From: Gemmatimonadota bacterium
GTDB lineage: Bacteria; Gemmatimonadota; Gemmatimonadetes; Gemmatimonadales; GWC2-71-9
Length of the DNA stretch: 64,000 nucleotides
Reading direction: 5' to 3'
NCBI GenBank assembly: GCA_003222115.1
Contig: QHUL01000050.1
Span: forward strand, 81,086 to 145,085
Positions 17,402 through 26,898 of this stretch are shown piece after piece. Every line of letters starts with the position of its first letter. Position 1 is the first letter of the stretch. The position numbers and the translations under genes were made by a program. The notes beneath the pieces were generated by a model that worked only from the letters and a program-made list of their open reading frames with translations, was not told the DNA's origin and did not search any database.

Positions 17402-19624
17402 TCAATTGGTTGAGATCCCGTACAAAGCCCGGTACAGCTCCCGGTTGCGCAGCACGGAGCGGACGTAGCCGCGCGTCTCCTGGTAGGGAATCAGCTCGAT
17501 GAAGCGGTCGGGGTCGTCCGCTCCTTCGCGGCCGACCCAGCGGGTGACGGGGGTGACCCCGGCGTTGTACGCGGCGATGGCGGGCTCGAGCCGACCACCG
17601 AAACGTCGCAGCAGCTCCGCGAGGTGCGCGGCGCCGAGATGGAGGTTCAGGTCCGGGACCGTGATCCAATCGGGGGAGAACGTAACGTCGAGCCCGCGGG
17701 CGGTCAGCGCCGCCGTGCCGGGCAGCAGCTGCGCCAGTCCGCGCGCGCCTGCGGGGGACAGCGCCTCGGGATCGAACACGCTTTCCTGGCGCACGATCGC
17801 CACGAACAGCAGGGGGTCCACGCCGAACTCCGCAGCCTCGGCCTCGACCGCCCCGCGGTTCGGCCAGGGGAAGATGGCGCGGAGCACGCGGGGGTCGTTG
17901 GGCGCGCGCAGCGCGGCCTGCCACCCGAGCCGCACCGCCGCGGGCCCAAAGCCGCGCTGGGCGAGCCCGTCGCTCCAGACGAGCAACGCTTCCAGCTCCT
18001 GCGGGGCGCGGCCGAGCACGCCGCGCACTTCGGCCTGGGCCTCCGAGTCGAGGCCTGCCAGCACCAGCGTGTCGAGGCTCCCGAACGCCGCGACCACACC
18101 GCGCGGTACGGCCGCCCGCGGGGGGCTCGCGAACGCGAGCAGCGGGAGCCCGGTCTCGCGGCGCGCCCGCAGTCCGTAGTAGCCGATCGAGTCGTCGCGG
18201 GCCAGCCCGAGCCACGTCGCCCGCGCCGCCTCTGTATCGCCCCGCTGTAGCGCCAGCTTACCCAACCAGAAGCGGGCGCCCATGCGCTGCGGCGCACCTG
18301 CCGTGACTTCGGACTGATACAGCGCCGCGGCGCTGTCGAGCAAGCCGCGGCGCGCGGCCTCGAACGCCAATCGGAAGCGGGCGATGGAGGCGCGCGGGTC
18401 GACGGGGTAGCGGGCGATCAGCTCGCCGAACCAGCGCGCAGCGCCAGCCGCGTCGCCGCGCTCGCCCCGCATGTCGCCGATCAGGTACAACGCCGTGGGA
18501 GCCGCGGTGTCCGCCGGGTAGGTCTGCGCGAAGGCGGCCAGCGCTTCGTCGGCGCCGGGGTCCCCCAGACGGACGAGCACGCGGGCGCGGCGGTAGATCG
18601 CGAGCGGCCCGACGAGCGAATCCTTCGCGGCCGCCCGATAGGCCCGCTCCGCGTCCCGGTAGCGACCCGCGCCCGCCTGTAGCTCGCCGAGCAGCAGCAG
18701 CGTGGCCGCGCTCGAGTCCCCCAGGCGCACCGCGCGCTCCACGAACCCGCGCGCGTCGCTCGCGCCGCCGTGCCCCTTCATCGCGCGCGCCGAGGCGACG
18801 AGCTCGGACGGCGTTGCCGCGGGCAGCGCGGCGAGCGCGACCCCCACGGCCGCCGCCGCCTCGTCCGAGTCCGGGGCGCGCGCCATGAGGTCGTACAGCG
18901 CTGCGCGGGCGCGGGCCGTGTCGCCCGCCGCGAGGGCGAGCCGCGCCTCGTCGAGCGATTTCCCCGCCTGGGCGAGTGCGTCCAGGGCCAGGGCCGTGTC
19001 CCCTGCGGCGATGAGGGCCTGGGCGCGCGCGCCCGGGACCGCGCGCGCGGCAGGCCACGGCACGTCCGCGAGCAGCCGGACCGCGAGCGCGGTGTCACGA
19101 ACCACCCGTGCCAACCGGACGCGCAGCCATGCGTCGATCGAGGGCATGCCGGCGGCGCGCGCGGCGGCGAACGCGGCGGCGGCGCTGTCCCGCTCACCCG
19201 CCGCTTCCCAGGCGGCCCCGGCCCGCACCGCAAGCAACGCCGCCCGCCGACCCCGGGCGCGCGTCCGCGCGGCGCCGTAATGCGCGGCCGCTTGAGGAAA
19301 GGCGCCGAGCCGGAACTCCGCTTCGGCCACCACCGCCAGCGCTTCCCCCTCGCCGTAGTCGTCGAGCCACGGCTGCCCCGCGAGCAGGCTCTTCGCCCGA
19401 TCGTAGCGGCGCGCGCGCAGCTCGGCCTTGGCGCCCTCCACGACGAAGCTGGCATTCGGTCTCGACTCGCGCGCCGCAGCCGCGAGCAGGCTCTCCGCCG
19501 CATGCCACGGGCGCCCCGCCGCGCGCAGGGACTCGGCGCGCTCGCCCACCGTGTGCACCTCCTGGGCTCCGGCCAGCCTGGGAGCGACGGCCAGGAGGAC
19601 GCACCACGCCGAAGCCCGGCTCAT
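17402..19624 (-). CDS. Soluble lytic murein transglycosylase-like protein with TPR array
   Basis: The 740-residue protein has a short signal peptide (CVLLAVAPRLAGA), then some 550 residues of Ala/Arg-rich helical TPR-like repeats. The C-terminal SLT domain (about residues 595-725) has RQESVFDPEALSPAGARG with the catalytic Glu near residue 612, and AYNAGVTPV. This is the doughnut-and-SLT layout of Slt70-type enzymes, which cleave peptidoglycan to anhydromuropeptides in the periplasm. It starts at a TAATG overlap with the upstream GWxTD gene, so the two are coupled. Confidence 0.92.
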   Translation of the reverse strand: MSRASAWCVLLAVAPRLAGAQEVHTVGERAESLRAAGRPWHAAESLLAAAARESRPNASFVVEGAKAELRARRYDRAKSLLAGQPWLDDYGEGEALAVVAEAEFRLGAFPQAAAHYGAARTRARGRRAALLAVRAGAAWEAAGERDSAAAAFAAARAAGMPSIDAWLRVRLARVVRDTALAVRLLADVPWPAARAVPGARAQALIAAGDTALALDALAQAGKSLDEARLALAAGDTARARAALYDLMARAPDSDEAAAAVGVALAALPAATPSELVASARAMKGHGGASDARGFVERAVRLGDSSAATLLLLGELQAGAGRYRDAERAYRAAAKDSLVGPLAIYRRARVLVRLGDPGADEALAAFAQTYPADTAAPTALYLIGDMRGERGDAAGAARWFGELIARYPVDPRASIARFRLAFEAARRGLLDSAAALYQSEVTAGAPQRMGARFWLGKLALQRGDTEAARATWLGLARDDSIGYYGLRARRETGLPLLAFASPPRAAVPRGVVAAFGSLDTLVLAGLDSEAQAEVRGVLGRAPQELEALLVWSDGLAQRGFGPAAVRLGWQAALRAPNDPRVLRAIFPWPNRGAVEAEAAEFGVDPLLFVAIVRQESVFDPEALSPAGARGLAQLLPGTAALTARGLDVTFSPDWITVPDLNLHLGAAHLAELLRRFGGRLEPAIAAYNAGVTPVTRWVGREGADDPDRFIELIPYQETRGYVRSVLRNRELYRALYGISTN

Positions 19625-20985
19625 TACGACCGCCGCACGCGCGCGAGCACCCGCTGAAATTCCGCCCGCGACAAGGGCGTCAGACGGTAGCGGCCGAAGC
19701 CCGCCTGATCCTGGAAGAAGAGGGTGATACGGAGGCTGTTGTACGTCCAGCGGATCGCGCGTGCGCCCGTGCGCGCGACGTCCGTGCTGAAGTCGTACAT
19801 CTCGTCCGGCTCGCCCAGCGAGATGTACACTTCTCCGCGATCGGTCAGCCAGCCCGCCTCGCCGGCCTCCTGGAACCGCTCATTCGCGACCTGGACGCGC
19901 CGGAAATACTCGTCGAGCGCCTCGTTCTCCGGGGTGATGGGTACGGGGTCCGTCGCCTTGAAGAATTCGCGCCACACCACGGCTCGCTGGTCGGGGCTCG
20001 CCTGGCGCAGCTTGGTCACCCAATCCTGGCGCTCGAAGTAGCGCAGCAGGCTCACCATCGTCTCGAAGCTCGTGAGCGCCCACTGATCCGAGAAGCTCAC
20101 GACGATGGGCGCGCGGACCTCAAGCCCGGCGCTCGCCACGGTGCGAAGCACGAGCTGACCCTCGCCCACCGGCAGGTCACTCGGCCGCACCACGATGCGC
20201 GCGACGGCGAGCTGGGCGTCGCCCCCGAAGGCGATCGTGTCGCGCCACACCTCCGTGCCGCTCTTGTCCAGCACCTGCACGGCGGCGCGCGTGGCTGGGG
20301 GCAGGCCGTATGCCTCCACGTAGAAGCGCGCCGAATCGGCGCCGTACGGCAGCGTCCCGCGGGGATTCACCAGGAACTTGGGCAGGGCAGTGAGCATGGT
20401 GCGTCCCGTGCCTGTGTAGATGGGGATCGGCGCGGCGATGCCGCGCCCGCCAAGGCGTGGGACCGTGTCCAGGGCCTCCGTCCGCGACAGCGCCGCGCCG
20501 CTGCGATCTCGGACCAGCACGCTGAGGTGATAGACACCAGGGGGCACGCCCACGAACTGCTGGAAGATGACGCTTTCGTCCGCGCGCAGCGTCTCCTGGA
20601 AGGTCCGCACCCGCACCGTCTCGTCGCTCGCGACTTGGCGCAACGGCGTGGTGTCCGTGCGGAATGTCACCTCGACGTGGTACTGGGCGACGAACTCGCC
20701 GCCGTCGCGCCGGAAGCTCAAGGCGTGGTTGGCGAGCGACAGCCCGAAGACGGCGAGAGTGGAGTCGGGCGATGCGTCGGCGAGGTAGCGTAACGAGGCG
20801 ACAAACGGCAGGGGCGGGCCCGCCACGAGCAGGCCCATGGCGCGGTACAGGCCCACGGGGTCGAACAGCTTGGGGGCCGTGCTGCCGGGTTGGGGCGACG
20901 GCGGCGCGCCGCCTCGCGGCGAGGGTCCACACGCGGCGACCCCACACCCGAGGAGCGCGGTCGCGATGGCGGCGAGTCGTCTCAC
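19624..20985 (-). CDS. GWxTD domain-containing lipoprotein
   Basis: The 453-residue protein has a lipoprotein signal (LLGCGVAACGPS, lipobox Cys near residue 19), a central beta-rich region, and a C-terminal GWxTD domain (GWLTDRGEVYISLGEPDE near residue 378). GWxTD proteins are common in Gemmatimonadota, Bacteroidota and relatives, and their function is not known. The stop overlaps the start of the lytic transglycosylase gene (TAATG), hinting at a cell-envelope role. The divergent gene at 21027 encodes a kinase. Confidence 0.87.
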   Translation of the reverse strand: MRRLAAIATALLGCGVAACGPSPRGGAPPSPQPGSTAPKLFDPVGLYRAMGLLVAGPPLPFVASLRYLADASPDSTLAVFGLSLANHALSFRRDGGEFVAQYHVEVTFRTDTTPLRQVASDETVRVRTFQETLRADESVIFQQFVGVPPGVYHLSVLVRDRSGAALSRTEALDTVPRLGGRGIAAPIPIYTGTGRTMLTALPKFLVNPRGTLPYGADSARFYVEAYGLPPATRAAVQVLDKSGTEVWRDTIAFGGDAQLAVARIVVRPSDLPVGEGQLVLRTVASAGLEVRAPIVVSFSDQWALTSFETMVSLLRYFERQDWVTKLRQASPDQRAVVWREFFKATDPVPITPENEALDEYFRRVQVANERFQEAGEAGWLTDRGEVYISLGEPDEMYDFSTDVARTGARAIRWTYNSLRITLFFQDQAGFGRYRLTPLSRAEFQRVLARVRRS

Positions 20986-21026
20986 TTGCTGAACCTCAAA
21001 TCCGGGCGTTAGTTTCGCGCGTCCCC

Positions 21027-21935
21027 ATGGCCAGCGAGACCCTGGCCGGCCGCACCATCGCCGGCTATCGCCTCCTCGAGCGCGTCGGCGAGGGAGGCAC
21101 GGCGGATGTCTACCGCGCCGAGCACCCCGAGCGCGGTGCCTGTGCGTTCAAGGTATTACGCTCCCGGCTTGCGAGCGACCCCACTGCCGTGAAGCGCTTC
21201 CTGCGCGAAGCGGGGTACGGTTCGCGCGTCCAGCACCCGGGGGTGGTCCGCACCTACGACTACGGCGAGGCGGATGGGCTGTACTACCTCGCCCTCGAGT
21301 GGGCCGAGGGGCAATCGCTCGCCGACTTGCTACACCGCAACGGACCGCTCGCTCCCGCCATGGTCGCGCGCTTCGTCGGCCAGCTCGCCGCGGCGCTCGA
21401 CGCGGCCCACCGCGCGGGGATCATTCATCGCGACCTCAAGCCCGAGAACATCATGTACGACCCCGAAACCGAGAGCGTGAAGCTGCTCGACTTCGGGATC
21501 GCACGGGACGCGGACCTGCCGCCGGAGGAGCGGCTCACGCGGACGGGCTTCTTCGTGGGCACGCTGCAGTACGTGGCACCCGAAGCGCTGTCGGGGGAGC
21601 TGGTGGACGGGCGCGCGGACACCTATAGCCTCGCCACGATCACGTACTATCTGCTCACCGGGCAGCACCCGTACTCCGGGCGTACGCCGCGGGAGCTGTT
21701 CCAGCAGCTCCTCACCCAGCCTCCCAAGCCGCTCAGCCAAGCCGCCCCCGGCCACAAGCTCCCCGCCGCGCTCGAAGCCGCCGTGATGCGCGGGCTCGCC
21801 CGCTCGCCGGCCGAGCGCCAGCCGACGGTCCTGGCGTTCGCCGCCGAGGTACAGGCGGCGCTCGCCGCGCAGCCCGAGCCCCGACGCCGCGGCCTCCTGG
21901 ACGCGCTCAGACGGGTCGTCGGTCGTGACTCGTAG
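21027..21935 (+). CDS. Hanks-type Ser/Thr protein kinase, soluble
   Basis: The 302-residue protein is a kinase domain with little else. It has the Gly-rich loop (VGEGGTADVY), catalytic Lys (AFKVLRS), catalytic loop HRDLKPEN, and DFG (LLDFGIAR), so it should be active. The C-terminal end (about 275-302) is basic and has no membrane span, so it is cytosolic, unlike most PknB-like kinases. Downstream follow pyrE and a chemoreceptor with short spacing or overlap, an unusual operon. Start ATG at 21027 opens with MASETLAGRTIAGYRLLERV. Confidence 0.92.
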   Translation: MASETLAGRTIAGYRLLERVGEGGTADVYRAEHPERGACAFKVLRSRLASDPTAVKRFLREAGYGSRVQHPGVVRTYDYGEADGLYYLALEWAEGQSLADLLHRNGPLAPAMVARFVGQLAAALDAAHRAGIIHRDLKPENIMYDPETESVKLLDFGIARDADLPPEERLTRTGFFVGTLQYVAPEALSGELVDGRADTYSLATITYYLLTGQHPYSGRTPRELFQQLLTQPPKPLSQAAPGHKLPAALEAAVMRGLARSPAERQPTVLAFAAEVQAALAAQPEPRRRGLLDALRRVVGRDS

Positions 21936-21953
21936 TAGTAAGGACAACTACTA

Positions 21954-22517
21954 GTGCAGACCAAGACCGACTCCCTGCAGCAGCGCCTGCGCGACTTGCT
22001 CCGCGAGCGCTCCGTCGAGCGCGGGGACTTCGTCCTCGCCTCGGGAAAGCGATCCTCGTTCTACATCGACGCCCGCCGCACGACCATGTCCGGAGAAGGA
22101 CTCGCCCTCGTCGGCCCCCTGGCGCTGGAGCGGTTCGCGGCGCGCGGGTGGGAGCCCCGTTTCGTGGGCGGGCTGACGCTCGGCGCCGACCCCGTCGCCT
22201 ACGCCATCGCCGCCGCCGCGCGCGCTAGTGGTCGCACGGTGGACGCCTTCACGGTGCGCAAGCAGCCCAAGGCCCACGGTGCGGCGCGGCGCATCGAGGG
22301 CTGCTTCGCTGCCGGCGCTGCCGTCGTCGTAGTGGAGGACGTCATCACCACGGGCGGGTCCGCCGAACAGGCGATCCGGGCGGTGGAGAGCGAGGGGGGC
22401 CGCGTGCTGGGCGTGCTGGCCGTGGTGGATCGGGAAGAGGGGGGGCGCGCCGCCCTGGACCGCGCGGGGTACGCCGTCGAGGTGCTGGTCCGGGTCACGG
22501 AGCTCGGCCTCACGTGA
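21954..22517 (+). CDS. pyrE: Orotate phosphoribosyltransferase
   Basis: The 187-residue protein has the PRPP-binding motif [17 protein letters not shown] and the family segment [13 protein letters not shown]. It couples orotate with PRPP to give OMP in pyrimidine synthesis. Length is normal for bacterial PyrE. A GTG start at 21954 is preceded by AAGGA. The gene sits between a kinase gene (18 bases upstream) and a chemoreceptor gene, with which it overlaps by GTGA; no other pyr genes are near. Confidence 0.93.
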   Translation: MQTKTDSLQQRLRDLLRERSVERGDFVLASGKRSSFYIDARRTTMSGEGLALVGPLALERFAARGWEPRFVGGLTLGADPVAYAIAAAARASGRTVDAFTVRKQPKAHGAARRIEGCFAAGAAVVVVEDVITTGGSAEQAIRAVESEGGRVLGVLAVVDREEGGRAALDRAGYAVEVLVRVTELGLT

Positions 22518-24214
22518 CCGACGTCACCCCCGCCCAGGGCTCTCTCGCCTTCCGGCTGCGCGGCTGGAAGGACGAAGCCCAGGGGCTGGAGCAGCGCCTC
22601 AAGGACCTCGAGACCTTCGCGCGGAGCCTGCGGCGGCGCTGGTGGATGGTCGGGGGCGGCTTCGTCATGGGGCTGCTCGGCTGGGCCTACGGGGTCGTAA
22701 AGACCCGCCCTGCCACCATGGTGCTCATGGCGGGGGGGGCGGCGGTCCTCAATGCGCTCGTCGGCATGATCAACGAGCGCGGTTGGTACCGGTGGTGGTT
22801 CATCTACGCCCTGGCGCTGCTGGACCTGCTGCTCGTGGCGGTGGTGATCGTGTGGTTCGGGCCCGGGGGCTTCGTGGCGGCCTTCCTGATCGCCGTGCTG
22901 CCCTACGCCTTCGACCAGGGCCGCACCGTCGGCAACTTCCTCGTCTTGATGACCGCGCCGGCCTATCTCCTCGCCGTCGAGCTGCACCACGCGTGGTACG
23001 GCGGCCCGCCGGCACTGTCGCCCGGACCCGCTCTCGAAACCGCTCTGTTCGCGCTGATCGCGATGGCGTTGAAGGAGATTCCGGCGACCCTGATTCAGCG
23101 CATTCGCGACGCGCGCTCGGTGATGAGAGAGGCGGAGCAGGGGTTCCTCGCCGTGCGCGCCCCGGCCGGCGAGTCCGATGAGTTGGGCTTCCTCGAGAAG
23201 AGCTTCAACCGGATGCTCGAGGAGATCGGGGCGACGATCTCCACCGTGCAGCGCGAAGCGGATGAAGTGGCGGCGTTCGCCGAGGAGCTCGCCGCCTCGG
23301 CAGAGCAGCTGCACGCGACCTCCGAGTCGGTGACGCACACCGCGCAGCGCCTCGCGACCGATCTCGCGAGCCAGCGGGCGCTCGCAGACGGGGCCCGGGG
23401 CGAGAGCGCGAAGGCGGCGGACCAAGCAGAATCGCTGCGCGTGCGGGCGGAGCTGATGCAGGCGGACGCGGGGCGGCTCGTCGCCGCCGCCGAGCGCGGC
23501 CGCGATCGGGTGGCGCGCGCCAGCCAGACGCTGCGCGCGGTGGGGGAGGAGGTGCGCGCCACCGCCGCGACCGTCGCGGGTCTGTCGGGGATGTCCGAGC
23601 GGATCGGCGTGTTCGCGCAGACGATCGCCCGCATCGCCCGCCAGACCCACCTGCTCGCGCTCAACGCCGCAATCGAGGCCGCCCGCGCGGAGGAGCACGG
23701 TGAGGGATTCGCCGTGGTGGCGGACGAAGTGCGAGCGCTCGCCGCGGAGGCGGGGCGGTCGGCCCGGGAGGTCGCCGAGCTCGTGTCCGATCTGCGGGCC
23801 GGGATCGACGCCGCGGCGCGGGCGATGCAGTCGGGGGAAGCCAAGGTGCGGGACATCGGCGCGGTCGCCGCCGAGGCGGACGGCGCCCTCCAGGAGCTGC
23901 ACCAGGGCATCGAGTTGATGGGCGATCTCGTCAACGCGACGGCGGACGTGTCACGCGGCCAGGCGCAGCGCCTCGCCGAGCTAGCGCAGTCGCTGCAGCA
24001 GGTGGCCGCGATCTCGAGCGCATCTGCCGAGAGCGCAGACGGCGCCGCCACCGCGACGCAGGCCCAGATCACGTCGATGGGAGACCTGACGGCGACCTCC
24101 CAGCAGCTGGCGCAGCTCGCCGAGCGGCTGCGGACGAGCATCGCGCGCTTCTCGGTGCTGCGGCGCGAGCGCGACACGACGGAGCACGCCGTCGCCCGCG
24201 CCGCGGCGGACTGA
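22514..24214 (+). CDS. Methyl-accepting chemotaxis-type signal transducer with multi-helix membrane domain
   Basis: The 566-residue protein has about six transmembrane helices in its first 190 residues (for example [55 protein letters not shown]) with only short loops, so the sensor is in the membrane rather than a periplasmic domain. A HAMP-like linker follows (about 195-245), then the coiled-coil signalling domain with the hairpin [18 protein letters not shown]. It should relay membrane signals to a CheA/CheW complex. The GTG start overlaps the pyrE stop (GTGA), so translation is probably coupled. Confidence 0.88.
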   Translation: MTDVTPAQGSLAFRLRGWKDEAQGLEQRLKDLETFARSLRRRWWMVGGGFVMGLLGWAYGVVKTRPATMVLMAGGAAVLNALVGMINERGWYRWWFIYALALLDLLLVAVVIVWFGPGGFVAAFLIAVLPYAFDQGRTVGNFLVLMTAPAYLLAVELHHAWYGGPPALSPGPALETALFALIAMALKEIPATLIQRIRDARSVMREAEQGFLAVRAPAGESDELGFLEKSFNRMLEEIGATISTVQREADEVAAFAEELAASAEQLHATSESVTHTAQRLATDLASQRALADGARGESAKAADQAESLRVRAELMQADAGRLVAAAERGRDRVARASQTLRAVGEEVRATAATVAGLSGMSERIGVFAQTIARIARQTHLLALNAAIEAARAEEHGEGFAVVADEVRALAAEAGRSAREVAELVSDLRAGIDAAARAMQSGEAKVRDIGAVAAEADGALQELHQGIELMGDLVNATADVSRGQAQRLAELAQSLQQVAAISSASAESADGAATATQAQITSMGDLTATSQQLAQLAERLRTSIARFSVLRRERDTTEHAVARAAAD

Positions 24215-25078
24215 TCACCCCGCCCAGGAGGCGCGAGCGGCGTGGGTGCCCTGGTCCCACATCCCCGCATTCAAGGGGTGAAACGCGCGCAGGGCCTCCC
24301 GGTACGGGGTGACGAGCAGGTCGACGTAGCGCTCCAGCGACACGTCGAAGGGAAAACGGCGCCGGAACTCGCCGGCGGTGACGCCAAGCATCGCCCTCAG
24401 GTGCCGGCCGAAGCTCTGGGGCGAAGAGTAGTCGAGCCGGTAGGCCACGTCCGACACGGAGAGGCCGGGGTTCTGGAGCAGATAGGCGGCGTGGAGCAGA
24501 CGCATCCCGGCGAGGTAGCTCTTGGGCGAAGGCAGCCCGCCGCGGTAGAAGCGCGACATGAGCGTGCTGGGCCGCATCTGCAGGTGCCGGGCGAGGCGAC
24601 GAACGGTGGTGAGGACGGGGGCGAGCCGCGCGAGCACCTCGAAGAAGATCCGCGTGTCGTGCGGTACGCCGTCCAGCGCCGGCACCAGCCGACCGAGGAT
24701 GCGCGCCGCCACCGGTGAGGCGGGATGGGCGACCAGCTCCCGCAGGCGCCGCCAGCCCCCGGGCTCGGTGCAGTCGACCGCCGTGCGCACGCCGGTGGCA
24801 CCCAGGCGCAGCAGCGCCTCAGTCGCCGTGCCGTCGTGCCGCGAGACGAGCGCGACCGCGGGGATCGCCGGGAACTCGCGCACGAAGCGCGCCACCGCAG
24901 GCAGCTCGTCGCCGTGGCAGCGATGCACCGAGATCACGAGCGCGTCCACGCGCCGCGTCCGGGCGGCCCGCAGCACGTCGCGCAAGGAGTCCGCGTGCAG
25001 CGTCGCGAAGCAGCCATCACCCACGGCGTCGACGCGGGGGCGCTCGGTCGGGGGGAGGACGGTGCACACGGTTACCAT
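24215..25078 (-). CDS. AraC family transcriptional regulator
   Basis: The 287-residue protein ends in an AraC-type DNA-binding domain (about residues 160-245): SPKSYLAGMRLLHAAYLLQN and SDVAYRLDYSSPQSFGRHLRAM. The N-terminal part looks like a degenerate receiver domain (VDALVISVHRCHGDELP, AVALVSRHDG), so it may sense a partner rather than bind a sugar. The stop directly abuts the end of the chemoreceptor gene, convergently. The divergent gene at 25217 is a plausible target. Confidence 0.83.
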   Translation of the reverse strand: MVTVCTVLPPTERPRVDAVGDGCFATLHADSLRDVLRAARTRRVDALVISVHRCHGDELPAVARFVREFPAIPAVALVSRHDGTATEALLRLGATGVRTAVDCTEPGGWRRLRELVAHPASPVAARILGRLVPALDGVPHDTRIFFEVLARLAPVLTTVRRLARHLQMRPSTLMSRFYRGGLPSPKSYLAGMRLLHAAYLLQNPGLSVSDVAYRLDYSSPQSFGRHLRAMLGVTAGEFRRRFPFDVSLERYVDLLVTPYREALRAFHPLNAGMWDQGTHAARASWAG

Positions 25079-25105
25079 ACGCCGGGAGCATAGCGCCGGC
25101 AGATC

Positions 25106-25169
25106 AACCCCCGTTCAAGGCTATCGCAGCGCCGGTCGCTGCGCTTCGGTGACCTATCGGCCGGGGGTT
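25106..25169. promoter_or_regulatory. Nested inverted repeats between the AraC-type gene and the DUF4198 gene
   Basis: AACCCCCG (25106-25113) is mirrored by CGGGGGTT (25162-25169). Inside lies a second repeat, CGCAGCG (25125-25131) and CGCTGCG (25137-25143). The spot, in a divergent gap beside a regulator gene, fits operator sites, but nothing else supports this. Confidence 0.3.
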
Positions 25170-25216
25170 CAACCCTGCGTCAACCTGCGGAGTCCACGGC
25201 AACAGAAAGGCCCACG

Positions 25217-25990
25217 ATGAAGCGGTTTCTGGTACCGATCGTCGCGGTCGCGCTCGGCGCCCCGTTCGCCGCGGCGCACGACTTCTGGCTCGTGCCGGTG
25301 GGCGCAGCTATCGAAGCGCGCACCGGCTCCCGCTTCCCCGTGAGCACCAACGCCGTCGCGCCGTCCCGCCTCGCCGAGGCCGTCGCCGTGAGCGCCGCGG
25401 GGCGCGAGGCGCTCGCGGTCGTCGGCATCCGCGACTCGGCGCTCGTGCTCAGGGCCGACCCGGCGATCGGCGGGACATTCTGGGTCGCGGTCGCGCTGCA
25501 TCCCCGGCGCATCGACCTCACCGCCGAGCAGTTCAACGACTACCTGCTCGAGGACGGGCTGCCGCAGATCCACGCGCTGCGGCAGGCCCGCGGCGAGCTC
25601 GACCGGCCGTCGGTGGAGCGCTACCAGAAGTGGGCCAAAGCGCTGCTGCGGCGCCCGGGCCCGGGCTCGGCCGGACTGCAGGCGGTGGGGCATCGCTTCG
25701 AGATCGTGCCGCTCGCCGACCCGGGCGCGCTGGAGCCCGGGGACACGCTCCCGGTCGAGGTGCGGTTCGAGGGCCGCGCCATGCCGCAGCTCACCGTCAA
25801 CGCCGGCTGGGACGGCCAAGCCGACTCGACTCACGCGGTCACCACCGTCACGGACGCCGCCGGGCGTGCGCGCGTGGTCGTGACGCGCGCCGGTCTCTGG
25901 TACGTGCGGACGATCCACATGCGCGAAGCGCATGATCGACCGTTCCAGTGGGAGAGCTTTTGGGCGAGCCTGACGTTGACGGTCCGCTAG
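25217..25990 (+). CDS. DUF4198-like exported protein
   Basis: The 257-residue protein has a signal peptide (FLVPIVAVALGAPFAAA) followed by HDFWLVP, the characteristic N-terminus of DUF4198 proteins. Relatives are periplasmic, often encoded near metal (nickel, cobalt) or TonB-linked transport genes; no transporter is adjacent here. The remainder is a beta-sandwich-like domain with RFEIVPLADPGALEPGDTLP, as in the family. The ATG at 25217 has GAAAGG upstream. The following small gene overlaps its 3' end. Confidence 0.85.
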   Translation: MKRFLVPIVAVALGAPFAAAHDFWLVPVGAAIEARTGSRFPVSTNAVAPSRLAEAVAVSAAGREALAVVGIRDSALVLRADPAIGGTFWVAVALHPRRIDLTAEQFNDYLLEDGLPQIHALRQARGELDRPSVERYQKWAKALLRRPGPGSAGLQAVGHRFEIVPLADPGALEPGDTLPVEVRFEGRAMPQLTVNAGWDGQADSTHAVTTVTDAAGRARVVVTRAGLWYVRTIHMREAHDRPFQWESFWASLTLTVR

Positions 25991-26319
25991 CGGGGCGCGG
26001 AACACCGCGGCGCGGGCGGCGCATCGCGCTGCTGCTCACGGCGGCCGTCCTCGTCCTCGCGTTCGCCGGCGCCTACCTGTTCGCGCGGTTCGGCGCCCAG
26101 TTGGCCCGCGATCCCGGGCTGACCTCGCGCAACGCGCGCGTCCTCTCGAAGGTATTGGAGCAGGGACGTCTCGCCGAGGCGCGCGGCGACCGGGCGAGCG
26201 CGGTGACCGCCTATCGGTTCATTCTCTCGGTGGGCGCCGGGGGAGACACGACGCTGCGCGTGTACATCGAGGCGGCGCGAGCCGGGCTGGGCCGGGTGGG
26301 GTCGCCGCCCCAACCGTGA
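25948..26319 (+). CDS. Small membrane-anchored hypothetical protein
   Basis: The 123-residue product has one clear transmembrane helix (ALLLTAAVLVLAFAGAYLFA, about residues 27-46) followed by a short periplasmic, helical domain with a TPR-like look (LEQGRLAEARGDRASAVTAYRFIL). The GTG start at 25948 overlaps the upstream gene by 43 bases; an in-frame TTG at 25960 is an alternative. Cotranscription with the DUF4198 gene is likely. No family is recognised. Confidence 0.6.
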   Translation: MGELLGEPDVDGPLAGRGTPRRGRRIALLLTAAVLVLAFAGAYLFARFGAQLARDPGLTSRNARVLSKVLEQGRLAEARGDRASAVTAYRFILSVGAGGDTTLRVYIEAARAGLGRVGSPPQP

Positions 26320-26334
26320 GATTCGGCCTGCACC

Positions 26335-26862
26335 TCAGGTACCGCTCCCTGCTCCCCGCTCCCCCAAAATCGCTCGATAGACCTCCAGATCCGCCGCGCT
26401 GAAGCACACGAACTGCACGAGATCCACCGACGTCGCTTGACTCAATTCCTCTCGCACAGTCTCCACCGCGATCCTCGCCGCCTGCGCGATGGGATAGCGA
26501 TAGGCGCCCGTGCTGATCGACGGGAGCGCGACCGACTTGATGCCGTGCGCATTCGCGAGCTTCAGTGAGTTGACGTAGCAGGCGCGCAGCAGCTCGGGCT
26601 CCCGGCGCTTCCCCCCGCTCCATACAGGGCCCACCGTGTGAATGACGTATTTCGCCGGCAGCCGGTAGCCCTCGGTGATTCGGGCCTCGCCGGTGGGGCA
26701 GCCGCCGAGCGCGCGGCACGCTTCGAGCAGCTCGGGGCCCGCGGCGCGGTGAATCGCCCCGTCCACCCCCCCACCGCCCAACAGCGTCGTGTTCGCGGCG
26801 TTGACGACCGCGTCCAACCGCTGCTGGGTGATGTCGCCCTGGATGGCGTCGATCTGCTTCAT
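26335..26862 (-). CDS. ymdB: Macro domain protein (O-acetyl-ADP-ribose deacetylase-like)
   Basis: The 175-residue protein is a single macro domain: GDITQQRLDAVVNAANTTLLGGGGVDGAIH is the ADP-ribose-binding loop with the conserved Asn and Asp, followed by VIHTVGPVW and SISTGAYRYP. Enzymes of this class hydrolyse O-acetyl-ADP-ribose or remove ADP-ribose from proteins. No ADP-ribosyltransferase or toxin gene is adjacent. The ATG is preceded directly by a three-copy decamer repeat and no clear Shine-Dalgarno sequence. Confidence 0.93.
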   Translation of the reverse strand: MKQIDAIQGDITQQRLDAVVNAANTTLLGGGGVDGAIHRAAGPELLEACRALGGCPTGEARITEGYRLPAKYVIHTVGPVWSGGKRREPELLRACYVNSLKLANAHGIKSVALPSISTGAYRYPIAQAARIAVETVREELSQATSVDLVQFVCFSAADLEVYRAILGERGAGSGT

Positions 26863-26892
26863 GGGCGGTAGAGGGCGGTAGAGGGCGGTAGA
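26863..26892. repeat. Three tandem copies of the decamer GGGCGGTAGA
   Basis: Three perfect 10-base copies lie immediately upstream of the macro-domain start codon, where its ribosome-binding site should be. Copy number could affect spacing or expression. It is too short and spacer-free for a CRISPR. Confidence 0.8.
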
Positions 26893-26898
26893 GGTTGC

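Noticed and set aside
26863-26892. Decamer repeat as a CRISPR remnant
   Set aside because: Units are 10 bases with no spacers and no cas genes nearby.
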